DNA from: Streptomyces sp. TS71-3 | Lineage (GTDB): Bacteria > Actinomycetota > Actinomycetes > Streptomycetales > Streptomycetaceae | Assembly: GCF_018327685.1 (NCBI RefSeq) | Contig: NZ_BNEL01000003.1 | Coordinates: forward strand, 3,286,001 to 3,350,000 | Reading direction: 5' to 3' | Length of the DNA stretch: 64,000 nt | Part shown: one piece after another, positions 36,096 through 44,171 of the stretch | Position numbering within the stretch: the first letter of the stretch is position 1 | Layout: each line of letters begins with the position of its first letter | The notes under the pieces: generated by a model | Told to the model about the DNA's origin: nothing | The model's input: the letters and a program-made list of their open reading frames with translations, nothing else | The model's database searches: none | Made by a program: the position numbers and the translations under genes

Positions 36096-37424
36096 ATGGC
36101 GCGGTCATTCCGGGACTCCGACGACCATCTGAGCGCGGTGCGGCACGGGACGCCCCCGGTGTCCAGACGAGGCCTGCTGCGTACCACGGCGGCAGCGGCG
36201 GGTGCCGTGACGCTGCCCGGTCTGCTGGCTGCCTGCGGCAAGGGCCCGGGGGGAGGCAACACCGTCACCATGGGTTCGAACGCGTCGGACGCGGTGCCCA
36301 AGAAGGCATTCGCCGACGCGTTCCACGCCTACGAGAAGAAGTCCGGAAAGACCGTCAAGGTCAACACCCAGAACCACGAGGACTTCCAGGAGAACATCAG
36401 CCGCTATCTGCAGGGCCGGCCGGACGACGCCTTCATGTGGTTCGCCGGGTACCGCATGCAGTACTTCGCCGAGAAGGGGCTGCTGGTCGACATCAGCGAC
36501 GTCTGGAAGGACCTGAAGGGGTTCTCGCCGGCCATCAAGGAGCAGTCGTCGCGGGACGGAAAGCAGTTCTTCGTCCCCTATTACTACTATCCGTGGGCCG
36601 TCTTCCACCGCAAGAGCCTGTTCAAGGAGCGGGGCTACGAGCAGCCCAAGACGTGGGACGACTTCATCGCCCTCGCCAAGCAGATGTCCAAGGACAAGCT
36701 GCCCGTCGCCTTCAGCGACAAGGACGGCTGGCCCGCGATGGGCACCTTCGACTACATCAACCTGCGCGCCAACGGATACGACTTCCACAAGTCCCTGATG
36801 GCAGGTACCGAGTCGTGGACCGATGCCAAGGTCAAGCACGTCTTCGACCTCTGGCGCGAGCTGCTGCCCTACTGCCAGCCGGGTGCGAACGGCAGGACCT
36901 GGCAGGAGGCCGCCCAGGGGCTGCAGAAGCGGACCTGCGGAATGGCCGTCTTCGGCATGCCGCACCCCGGTCAGCAGTTCCCCGTGAACGAGCGTGACGA
37001 CATCGACTTCTTCGCCTTCCCCGAGATCGACCCCTCCTACGGCCAGGACGCGGTGGAGGCCCCGATCGACGGCTTCCTGATCGCGAAGAAGTCCAAGAAC
37101 GTGGACGGCGCCAAGGATCTGCTGCGCTACCTCGGCACGCCGCAGGCCGAGGCCGTCTACCTGGCCGGCGACCCGAACAACATCGCGGTGAACGACGGCG
37201 CCGACACCTCCAAGTACAGCGCCCTGCAGAAGAAGTCGGCCGAGCTCGTCTCGAACGCCAAGCAGATATCGCAGTTCATGGACCGCGACACGCGCCCCGA
37301 CTTCGCCAGCACGGTGATGATCAAGGCCATTCAGGACTTCATCGGAAATCCGAAGGATGTCGACGGCCTGGTCAACGGCATCGAGCGGCAGAAGAAGACC
37401 ATATTCTCCCAGCCCGTCGGATGA
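36096..37424 (+). CDS. Sugar ABC transporter substrate-binding lipoprotein
   Basis: A 442-residue family-1 extracellular solute-binding protein. The leader has a twin-Arg (SRRGLLRTTAAAAG) and a lipobox LLAAC, so it is a Tat-exported lipoprotein. The mature part has the usual two-lobe pattern with FMWFAGYRMQYFAEKGLLVDISDVW, VPYYYYPWAVFHRKSLFKERGYEQPKTWDDFIALAKQM and APIDGFLIAKKSKN. GAGGAGGGG precedes the ATG by four bases. Two permease genes follow; no ATPase gene is present, so a shared MsiK-type ATPase is expected. The sugar is unknown. Confidence 0.93.
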   Translation: MARSFRDSDDHLSAVRHGTPPVSRRGLLRTTAAAAGAVTLPGLLAACGKGPGGGNTVTMGSNASDAVPKKAFADAFHAYEKKSGKTVKVNTQNHEDFQENISRYLQGRPDDAFMWFAGYRMQYFAEKGLLVDISDVWKDLKGFSPAIKEQSSRDGKQFFVPYYYYPWAVFHRKSLFKERGYEQPKTWDDFIALAKQMSKDKLPVAFSDKDGWPAMGTFDYINLRANGYDFHKSLMAGTESWTDAKVKHVFDLWRELLPYCQPGANGRTWQEAAQGLQKRTCGMAVFGMPHPGQQFPVNERDDIDFFAFPEIDPSYGQDAVEAPIDGFLIAKKSKNVDGAKDLLRYLGTPQAEAVYLAGDPNNIAVNDGADTSKYSALQKKSAELVSNAKQISQFMDRDTRPDFASTVMIKAIQDFIGNPKDVDGLVNGIERQKKTIFSQPVG

Positions 37425-37476
37425 CCGGTAAGACGCCCGGCACCCGGCAGGCAGCCGGAAAGGAGGAACGGACGAC

Positions 37477-38388
37477 GTGCCGCTGAACACCGCGCGGCGC
37501 CCCGGACGCAGATCGCGGCGCTTCACGCGCCGCGATCTCGCCGTGGTCGGGGTGCTGCTTGGCATATCCGTACTGCTCGATCTCGCCATCGTGTGGGGCC
37601 CGACCCTGGCCTCCGTCGGACTGTCGTTCACGGCCTGGGACGGCATCGGCACCATCCACTGGGTCGGCGGTCAGAACTATGACAACCTTGTCAACAACTA
37701 TCCGTCATTCTGGCCCGCCGTCCGGCACAATCTGCTGTGGCTGGCCTTCCTCGGACTGGTCGCCACCCCCTTCGGCCTCTTCCTCGCCGTACTCATCGAC
37801 CGGGGTGTCCGCTTCAGCCGTTTCTACCAGTCCGTCATCTACATGCCGGTGGTGCTCTCGCTCGCCATCGTCGGCTTCATCGCTCAGCTGATCCTCGGCA
37901 GCGACCAGGGCGTCCTGAACACCATGCTCGGCAACCCCCAGGACCCGGTCGACTGGCTGGGCGATCCGCACCTCAATATCTGGATGATCCTGCTGGCCGC
38001 GGGTTGGCGGCACGTCGGCTATGTGATGATCCTCTATCTGGCCGGCCTCAAGGCGGTCGATCCCGCGCTTTCGGAAGCGGCCGCGATCGACGGTGCGAAC
38101 GCCCGCCAGACCTTCTTCCGCGTCACCTTTCCCACACTGCGCCCCGTCAACGTCATCGTCGGCGTGATCACCGTCATCGAGGCATTGCGCGCCTTCGACA
38201 TCGTCTACGCGGTCAACAAGGGCCGCAACGGCCTGGAACTGCTGTCCGTACTCATCACGGACAACATCATCGGCGAGGCGAGCCGGATCGGTTTCGGCTC
38301 GGCCATCGCGGTCGTCCTGCTCGTCGTCTCGATCGGCTTCGTGGTGACGTTCCTGGTCCAAGAGCTGAGAGGAGCCCGGGAACGATGA
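37477..38388 (+). CDS. Sugar ABC transporter permease (MalF-like)
   Basis: A 303-residue CUT1-family permease with six predicted membrane helices. The cytoplasmic EAA loop that contacts the ATPase is SEAAAIDGANARQTFFRVTFPTLRPV. GTG start with AAAGGAGG upstream. An internal near-copy of the LacI operator (37681-37692) lies within its codons. The stop overlaps the start of the second permease by four bases (ATGA). Confidence 0.93.
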   Translation: MPLNTARRPGRRSRRFTRRDLAVVGVLLGISVLLDLAIVWGPTLASVGLSFTAWDGIGTIHWVGGQNYDNLVNNYPSFWPAVRHNLLWLAFLGLVATPFGLFLAVLIDRGVRFSRFYQSVIYMPVVLSLAIVGFIAQLILGSDQGVLNTMLGNPQDPVDWLGDPHLNIWMILLAAGWRHVGYVMILYLAGLKAVDPALSEAAAIDGANARQTFFRVTFPTLRPVNVIVGVITVIEALRAFDIVYAVNKGRNGLELLSVLITDNIIGEASRIGFGSAIAVVLLVVSIGFVVTFLVQELRGARER

Positions 38389-39308
38389 CGACCACGCCCG
38401 GCACCGCCGTCCCCGCACCGCTCCGCCCGGCCACCGCTGACCCCGTCCAACGGCCCCCGCGCCGCGGTCGGTTCGGTGTTCACGTCTTCCTGCTCGCCGT
38501 CTCGCTCGCCTTCCTCGCCCCGCTGCTGCTCGCGGTCTACGCGTCGCTGCGGCCGTACGACGAGACGGCGAAGTACGGCTATTTCTCGTTGCCCAGGCAC
38601 CTTTCCTTCACCTATTACGAGCGGGCGTTCACCGAGTCCGACATGGGGAGGTACTTCCTCAACACGCTGATCATCGCCGTGCCCGCGGTGCTGATCACGC
38701 TCTTCCTGGCGTCGTTCGTGGCCTATGCGCTCTCGCGGCTGCGGATTCGCGGCGGTGTCGTGCTGCTGATGCTCTTCACCGCCGGAAACCTGCTGCCGCA
38801 GCAGGTGATCGTCACCCCGCTGTACGTGCTCTTCAACCGGATTCCGCTGCCCTGGTGGATGTCCGATTCCATGACGCTGTACGACTCGTACTGGGCCGTC
38901 ATCCTGGTGCACGTCGGATTCCAGATCGGCTTCTGCGTCTTCGTGCTGTCCAGCTATATGCGCACGCTTCCGCAGGAGATCACGGAGGCGGCGATCGTGG
39001 ACGGCGCGGGGGTGTGGACGCAGTTCTGGAGGATCACCCTCCCGCTGTGCCGCCCCGCCCTCGCCGCGCTCGGCACGCTCGAATTCACCTGGGTCTACAA
39101 CGACTTCCTCTGGGCCCTGATCTTCATCTCTGACCCTGACAAACTGCCCATCACGTCGTCGCTGAACAGCCTGCGCGGGCAGTTCTTCACGGACTACAAC
39201 CTGCTGGCCGCCGGCTCCGTCCTCGTGGCGCTGCCCACCATCGTCGTCTTTCTGCTGCTCCAGAAGCACTTCATCGCGGGGCTGACCCTGGGGTCCAGCA
39301 AGGGATAG
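38385..39308 (+). CDS. Sugar ABC transporter permease (MalG-like)
   Basis: A 307-residue CUT1-family permease, last gene of the importer operon. Six membrane helices; EAA loop TEAAIVDGAGVWTQFWRITLPLCRPAL; C-terminal HFIAGLTLGSSKG is typical of MalG-type subunits. Its ATG overlaps the previous stop. A 17-bp terminator stem lies 28 bases after its stop, so no hydrolase or ATPase is co-transcribed. Confidence 0.94.
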   Translation: MTTTPGTAVPAPLRPATADPVQRPPRRGRFGVHVFLLAVSLAFLAPLLLAVYASLRPYDETAKYGYFSLPRHLSFTYYERAFTESDMGRYFLNTLIIAVPAVLITLFLASFVAYALSRLRIRGGVVLLMLFTAGNLLPQQVIVTPLYVLFNRIPLPWWMSDSMTLYDSYWAVILVHVGFQIGFCVFVLSSYMRTLPQEITEAAIVDGAGVWTQFWRITLPLCRPALAALGTLEFTWVYNDFLWALIFISDPDKLPITSSLNSLRGQFFTDYNLLAAGSVLVALPTIVVFLLLQKHFIAGLTLGSSKG

Positions 39309-39335
39309 CGTTCGACCTGGGCAGACGTGGTGGTT

Positions 39336-39377
39336 ACGGGGTGACGTTGTCGACGCTGGCCGACAACGTCACCCCGT
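39336..39377 (+). terminator. Terminator of the sugar importer operon
   Basis: Perfect 17-bp stem (arms 39336-39352 and 39361-39377) with an 8-nt loop. Each arm contains GACGTTGTC/GACAACGTC, close to a half of the LacI operator, so a regulatory role cannot be excluded. Confidence 0.78.
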
Positions 39378-39399
39378 CCATGGAGCGCGGCGAGGGAAC

Positions 39400-39720
39400 T
39401 GTGGCGGCGTCCGACGGTCGGCCAATCGGGCGTGAGGCAACACTCCGGGAGCATCTGGGGAGACCTTTTTCGCGCTGCCCTGCATGAGGGAGAAACAGGT
39501 GTCCATCGCCTCTGCGGCCCCGGCCCCGGCCCCGGCCCCGGCCCCGGCCCCGGCCCCGGCCCCGGCCCCGGCCGCCGGCATCAAGTGCGCGTAGATCCGC
39601 TGCGTGTCGAGGCGTCCTTGTGGCCCAGCCACTTCGAGACTGGCACGGGGTTCTCCCGCGCGTCCAGTTGCACCGACGCGTAGGTGTGCCGGAGCCAGTG
39701 AAGGCCGAACTCGCGCGTGT
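39400..39720 (-). pseudogene. C-terminal remnant of a tyrosine site-specific integrase
   Basis: The active-site half of a phage-type integrase: HWLRHTYASVQLDARENPVPVSKWLGHKDAST carries the H-x-x-R and H residues, and after a one-base deletion near 39607 the tyrosine segment TQRIYAHLMP appears in the next frame. A run of Ala-Gly pairs encoded by the GGCCCC repeat follows, then AMDTCFSLMQGS. The N-terminal DNA-binding and core-binding domains are absent; upstream sequence on this strand does not resemble an integrase. It marks a former integrative element; no attachment site or tRNA was found nearby. Confidence 0.75.
39516..39573. repeat. GGCCCC hexanucleotide tandem repeat
   Basis: Nearly ten perfect copies of GGCCCC, inside the integrase remnant, where it encodes alternating Ala-Gly on the minus strand. 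Prone to slippage. Confidence 0.9.
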
Positions 39721-39979
39721 CCGACGCATAGACGTCGACCGATGGCAAGCCACCCCGCGGCCGCGAGGGCCGTTCCTGATGCCCACCCGTCTCGGCGCAT
39801 CCCGGCCCTGCTTCATACACAGAACCGTCCCAGCAGGTCAGCGCATGGGACGTCCCGCGAAGCCCTCAGTTCAGTGCCCGTCCTGGCAGCCGGCACAACA
39901 TCTCGGCAATCTCGGTCGAACAAGCCGGGCGGCGCGGTCCACCCCGCGTCGTCCTCGACCATCAAGGGGGAAATCGATC

Positions 39980-40285
39980 ATGGGAATCCGTAAGTGCCTG
40001 GCAACGCTGGCGGCAACTGGAGCGCTGGTCGGCGGAATGGCAGCCATGGCCCCTGCTGCGAGTGCGGCTTCTGGTGGCACTGCCCCGGCCTGCATCCAGC
40101 GAACCGTGTACGCCCACCCCGAGGGTTACACGCAGGTGTACCTCTACAACACGTGCGGCAAGACGATGCATGTCAACGTCGTCGTGAACAACGGCCCTGA
40201 CATGGGCTGCAAGGCGATCACGAACAAGCACCAGCTCTACCACGTGATCAACTGGGGGACGTATCAGAAGACCGTCGTCTGCTGA
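39980..40285 (+). CDS. Small secreted four-cysteine protein, tendamistat-like
   Basis: A 101-residue secreted protein with a Sec signal (MGIRKCLATLAATGALVGG... cleaved near ASA). The mature part of about 70 residues has four Cys (in APACIQ, YNTCGKT, DMGCKA and the last residue), and strands such as TMHVNVVVNNGPDMGC. Size, Cys number and the 18-residue gap between Cys 2 and 3 recall tendamistat-type alpha-amylase inhibitors, but the inhibitory Trp-Arg-Tyr motif is absent; related small secreted beta-sandwich proteins of unknown role are common in Streptomyces. AAGGGGG lies ten bases before the ATG. It sits beside an integrase remnant and upstream of a secreted pectate lyase. Confidence 0.75.
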   Translation: MGIRKCLATLAATGALVGGMAAMAPAASAASGGTAPACIQRTVYAHPEGYTQVYLYNTCGKTMHVNVVVNNGPDMGCKAITNKHQLYHVINWGTYQKTVVC

Positions 40286-40518
40286 CAGAACCACCCGCGA
40301 CTGTCCCCGTAGCGAGGACGCCCACTCCCCGCGGACCTGCATGCGAAGGCACCACACTCGTACAGCAGGGAGCGCGGGAGTCGGGCGCCCTCGCCGGTCC
40401 GAAGGCCGGGCTGCTGTCGTTGCAGTGAGCCGTAATGAGCACGCCCGGTCTGGCAACGGAACGTTCCTACAGCTTGTTGCGGGCGTCCAGCCCGGCTACC
40501 GTCTTTCTCGCATGTGGA

Positions 40519-40542
40519 AGTTGTTTTTGTACGTGAACAACT
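40519..40542. promoter_or_regulatory. Inverted repeat upstream of the pectate lyase gene
   Basis: AGTTGTT-N10-AACAACT, a perfect 7-bp inverted repeat, 27 bp before the pectate lyase ATG in an AT-rich patch. Possible operator. Confidence 0.5.
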
Positions 40543-40569
40543 GGCAATCGTGAGGAAGGCACTTCACGG

Positions 40570-42363
40570 ATGAAGAAGCCCTTGAGCCGCCGCACGTTCA
40601 ACCAGCTGGCCGCCGCCCCGCTGCTCGCCGTGCCGGGGGTGGCCCTGTCGGCCCCTCCCGCTCAGGCGTCTCCGTCGTTGAATCGTTCCATCCGGGCCGC
40701 CATGCGCCGCGCCGCCGTTCACATGGACCGGGTCGTCTCCTACCGGGGCGCCTACGTCTGGAACTACCTGCCCGACCTGTCGGTCACCTGGGGCGAGATG
40801 GAGGCCCGGCGCACCATGTGCTGGGTGCAGCCGCCCGGCACCCCCTCCATGGGCCACAGCATGCTCGACGCGTACCACGCAACGGGCGACGAGGCCTTCT
40901 ACCGCGCGGCCGAGCGCACCGGACTCGCCCTGGTGGAGGCCCAGCTCCCCGTCGGCGGCTGGAACTACATCCACGACTTCGCCGGTGAGGCGTCCCTGCG
41001 CGACTGGTACGCCACCATCGGCGCGAACGGCTGGCGGCTGGAGGAGTTCCAGCACTACTACGGCAACGCCACGTTCGACGACGCGGGCACGTCCGCCGCC
41101 GCGCAACTGCTCCTGCGGCTCTACGCCGAGCGCCGCGACCCGCGCTTCAGGCGGCCCCTCGACAAGGCGATCGGCTTCGTCCTGGCCGCGCAGTTCCAGG
41201 GCGGGACGGCGGACGGCGGCTGGCCGCAGCGCTTCCCCGCGTACTCCGGCTCGGTGAGCCGGATGCCGTGGCCGGACAGGCGCCCGCCGTGGCTGCCGAA
41301 GGACGCGCAGCACGGCATGGAGGACGGGGACTACACCCACCACGTCACGTTCAACGACGACGTGCTGGGCGAGAACATCAAGTTCCTCCTCATGTGCGTG
41401 TCCGCGCTGGGCCGGCGTGACCTGGTCGCTCCGGTGCGGCGCGCGATGGAGTGCCTGCGCCGTATGCAGCAGCCCGCGCCCCAGGCCGGCTGGGGGTTGC
41501 AGCACCTGTCCCGTGCGCAGGGCGGCAGGCCCGCCGGGGCGCCCGCGGGGGCCAGGTCGTACGAGCCGAGGGCGCTGACCTCGCACACCACGGGGACCAA
41601 CGTCCAGCAGCTCTTCCAGTACTTCCAGCTGACCGGGGACCGCACCTTCCTGGACCGGGTGCCCGAGGCGCTGGACTGGCTGGACACCTGCCGGCTGACG
41701 GCGCAGCAGATCGCCGAGAACCCGCTCCTCCAAGGCGACACCCACCCCACGTTCGTGGAGATCGGCACCAACCGGGCCAAGTTCACCCACCGCTTCGGCT
41801 CCAACATCCGCAACGGCGCCTACTACTACGACCACGACCACCACGACACGCTCAGCCACTACTCGTCAGGGCGTTCCGTCGACGTCGACGGCATGCGCGC
41901 CACTCATGCGCGGCTCGCGGCGATGAGCGACGCCGAGGTGGCGGCGCTGAGGGCGCGCTCGCCGCTGACGCCGGGCGTGACCGCTCCGCTGCCCCGCTAC
42001 TACTCGGTGCGCGACATCCGGCTCACCGATCTCCTGCGGGACTCGCCCCTCGACCTGCCCGAGGTGACCGGCCAGCAGGCCGCTGACCTGGTCGACGGGC
42101 TCGGCACGCGTGACTACTGGCTCACCCCGCTCGAAGCGGTGACCAACCCGTATCAGGGCCCCGGTTCGACCGAGCCGTACGACGGCAAGGCGTATATGAG
42201 CAGGAACGTCGGCGACCTCCGCGACACCTCTCCCTACGACCCCGAGAAGCCGCCGCAGGAGCCGCCCTACGAGCCGCACGACCGGCCGATGGGGATCAGC
42301 ACGGCGGCGTACGCGTCGAACATGGCGAAGCTGATCGCGTACCTGGAGCGGCGCGGGGCGTGA
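40570..42363 (+). CDS. Secreted pectate lyase, PL10 family
   Basis: A 597-residue pectic acid lyase of the PL10 type, cleaving polygalacturonate by beta-elimination outside the cell. A Tat signal (KPLSRRTFNQLAAAPLLAVPG, cleavage near AQA) precedes an alpha/alpha barrel-like catalytic domain. Family features: VVSYRGAYVWNYLPDLSVTWGE, GGWNYIHDF, QHYYGNATFDDAGTSAA, FNDDVLGENI, and YEPRALTSHTTGTNVQQLFQYF. Length is longer than bacterial PL10 catalytic cores because of a C-terminal extension ending in a helix. Single gene with its own terminator. Suggests plant-matter degradation; the importer upstream could be related but shares no hydrolase operon. Confidence 0.88.
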   Translation: MKKPLSRRTFNQLAAAPLLAVPGVALSAPPAQASPSLNRSIRAAMRRAAVHMDRVVSYRGAYVWNYLPDLSVTWGEMEARRTMCWVQPPGTPSMGHSMLDAYHATGDEAFYRAAERTGLALVEAQLPVGGWNYIHDFAGEASLRDWYATIGANGWRLEEFQHYYGNATFDDAGTSAAAQLLLRLYAERRDPRFRRPLDKAIGFVLAAQFQGGTADGGWPQRFPAYSGSVSRMPWPDRRPPWLPKDAQHGMEDGDYTHHVTFNDDVLGENIKFLLMCVSALGRRDLVAPVRRAMECLRRMQQPAPQAGWGLQHLSRAQGGRPAGAPAGARSYEPRALTSHTTGTNVQQLFQYFQLTGDRTFLDRVPEALDWLDTCRLTAQQIAENPLLQGDTHPTFVEIGTNRAKFTHRFGSNIRNGAYYYDHDHHDTLSHYSSGRSVDVDGMRATHARLAAMSDAEVAALRARSPLTPGVTAPLPRYYSVRDIRLTDLLRDSPLDLPEVTGQQAADLVDGLGTRDYWLTPLEAVTNPYQGPGSTEPYDGKAYMSRNVGDLRDTSPYDPEKPPQEPPYEPHDRPMGISTAAYASNMAKLIAYLERRGA

Positions 42364-42416
42364 CCGCGGTGGCCGCCGGGGCGCTGCCATCCGTTGTGCG
42401 CCACCTGTCCGTCACC

Positions 42417-42457
42417 GCTTCCCGCCGGCCTCGTGGTGGACGAGGCCGGCGGGAAGC
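42417..42457. terminator. Terminator of the pectate lyase gene
   Basis: Perfect 18-bp stem (arms 42417-42434 and 42440-42457) with loop GGTGG, 54 bases after the stop. One of the two longest perfect terminator stems in the window. Confidence 0.88.
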
Positions 42458-42771
42458 TGCCCGGCGCGGGGCCGGCACCCCTGCCCGAAAGGAACCCGCC
42501 ACAGAGACCCGGCCGGTGCCGAATCGTTGCGCACGGCGGCCGTTTGACCCCGGGGCAGAAGCGGGCAAACACACGGAGTAACGGCGGTGAGCGCCTCCCG
42601 GCGGCCGCGCCGTCCTTCCGGCGACGCGCCGCCAAAGCCATTGGAGATACGGGGAGTTGCTGTCGGACAATGGCGCCATGCCGGGGCGTGAGGGGGCCGA
42701 CGGCATCACGGGGGGTCACGGGGTGTGCGTCACGGCAGGCGCCGAACCGCCCATCAGGCAAGGGAGCCGCT
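42458..42771. other. Upstream region of the lysozyme gene
   Basis: About 314 bp with no supported gene. CCATTG and CAATGG at 42639-42673 form a widely spaced inverted repeat around a TTG-rich patch that may be promoter. No riboswitch consensus (for example ydaO-type, which controls some streptomycete cell-wall hydrolases) was recognised. Confidence 0.35.
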
Positions 42772-43776
42772 GTGATCAAAGGGATCGACGTCAGTGACTA
42801 CCAGGGGACGGGTTTCTCCACGAGTGGCCTCGACTTCGTCATCGTGAAGGCCACGGAGGGCCGTTCCTACATCAACCCGAAGCAGGCCGCGCAGGCCAAG
42901 AGAGCACGCGACGCCGGATGCGTGGTCGGCTTCTACCACTTCCTGTGGCCGGGGAACATCGAAGCCCAGGCCGAGTACTTCGTCGCCAAGTGCGCCTCGG
43001 CCGAGGGCGACCTGCTCTTCGTCGACTGGGAGAACACGTCGTCGGGCACCCGGGCCTCGGGAGCGGAGAAGGACGCGTTCATCCGTGCCGTGCAGCGTCT
43101 GCGGGGCAAGACGCACCGCGTCGGCCTGTACTGCAACCGCGACTTCTGGCTCAACCACGACAGCTCCTCCTTCGCGGGGGACGGCCTGTGGATCGCCGAC
43201 TACAACGGCAACCCGGGCCACCCCGGCATCAAGGCGCCGTGGGTGTTCCACCAGTACACCAGCAAGCCGGTCGACACCAACCTCGGGAACTTCGCGAGCA
43301 GGGCCGCCCTGCGCACGTGGGCCGCCGGCACAGGATCATCGACGGAGGACGACATGCCCCAGTACGTGAACCTCGGCCTCGACAAGCCCTTCACGCTCCG
43401 CCCCGGCCAGGACTGGGACGCCATCGAGTTCACCAAGGAGTGGAACGACGAGGCCGGTGACCACGCCAACGACGGTTCGGTGTTCGTCCGCGGCGCCGCC
43501 CGCTTCGCCGGGCAGGTCAGCCTGGTCCTCTCCGGAGTCCCGGTCGGCACGCAGTTCCAGGTGCGCCAGACCGAGGTGGACTCCGCCGGCAAGCACGTCG
43601 CCGATCACCCCATCGCGGAGCTGATCGGCTCCGAGGGCGGCACCTTCGGGATCGTGCCCGTCGTCGGCCGGCTCGCCAAGGGCCGCCAGATGCGGATCCG
43701 GATCAAGGCGTTCCAGGACACCCCGGTCACCGTGACGTCCGCCGTCCTCACGGCCCTGGTCTGGAAAGAGGGTTGA
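42772..43776 (+). CDS. GH25 lysozyme (N,O-diacetylmuramidase) without signal peptide
   Basis: A 334-residue protein whose first about 185 residues are a GH25 muramidase: KGIDVSDYQG, FVIVKATEGRSYINP, VGFYHFLW and the catalytic FVDWENTSSG are complete. The C-terminal about 125 residues are beta-rich and do not match a cell-wall-binding repeat I recognise. No signal peptide or membrane anchor is present; instead a holin-like gene starts one base after its stop, the arrangement of a phage lysis cassette. GTG with AAGGGAG five bases upstream. No other phage genes adjoin, so this looks like a domesticated lysis or autolysis module. Confidence 0.88.
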   Translation: MIKGIDVSDYQGTGFSTSGLDFVIVKATEGRSYINPKQAAQAKRARDAGCVVGFYHFLWPGNIEAQAEYFVAKCASAEGDLLFVDWENTSSGTRASGAEKDAFIRAVQRLRGKTHRVGLYCNRDFWLNHDSSSFAGDGLWIADYNGNPGHPGIKAPWVFHQYTSKPVDTNLGNFASRAALRTWAAGTGSSTEDDMPQYVNLGLDKPFTLRPGQDWDAIEFTKEWNDEAGDHANDGSVFVRGAARFAGQVSLVLSGVPVGTQFQVRQTEVDSAGKHVADHPIAELIGSEGGTFGIVPVVGRLAKGRQMRIRIKAFQDTPVTVTSAVLTALVWKEG

Positions 43777-43777
43777 G

Positions 43778-43996
43778 ATGGCCGCACCCGTCGAGAAGAA
43801 GGTCACGGCCGCTACGGCCGCCTCCCTGGTGGTCGGCGTCGTCGTCGCCGTCCTGAACGCCGTCGTCGCCGACGCGAGCCTGCTCGGCTCGCTGCCCGAG
43901 TGGCTCCAGTCGGTGATCATCGCCCTGGTGCCGCCGATACTGACGTTCCTCGGCGGCTGGCAGGCCAAGCACACCCCGCGCGAGACCGGCGGCTGA
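43778..43996 (+). CDS. Holin-like small membrane protein
   Basis: A 72-residue protein with two hydrophobic helices (AATAASLVVGVVVAVLNAVVA and WLQSVIIALVPPILTFLGGWQ) and a short charged tail (KHTPRETGG), the profile of small phage holins and streptomycete holin-like proteins. Its ATG is one base after the lysozyme stop, so the pair is translationally coupled. It would let the leaderless muramidase reach the wall. Identification rests on size, topology and neighbour. Confidence 0.75.
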   Translation: MAAPVEKKVTAATAASLVVGVVVAVLNAVVADASLLGSLPEWLQSVIIALVPPILTFLGGWQAKHTPRETGG

Positions 43997-44171
43997 GCAC
44001 ACCCGTCCGCCCCACGCGGTCCCCGGACACCACCGGCAAGGCCTGGAGCGGCACCGGGACAGGGCAGGGGGATGCCCGCCGGGCTCCAGGCCGGGTGATC
44101 TGATCAGCGGCTGGTTTCCATGGCGGGGTGTTGCGGGCAAGCCACAGGGGGCCGACAGAAGAGGGGGAACC

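Noticed and set aside
39300..39980. Integrative element with attachment sites
   Set aside because: Only an integrase fragment is present; no direct repeats, tRNA target or other element genes were found.
36096..42363. One pectin-utilisation operon from importer to pectate lyase
   Set aside because: A strong terminator, an integrase scar and a separate small gene lie between them, and their promoter palindromes differ; a functional link is possible but not shown.
42458..42771. Riboswitch upstream of the lysozyme gene
   Set aside because: No conserved ydaO-type core or paired elements could be recognised by eye; only a covariance-model search could reopen this.
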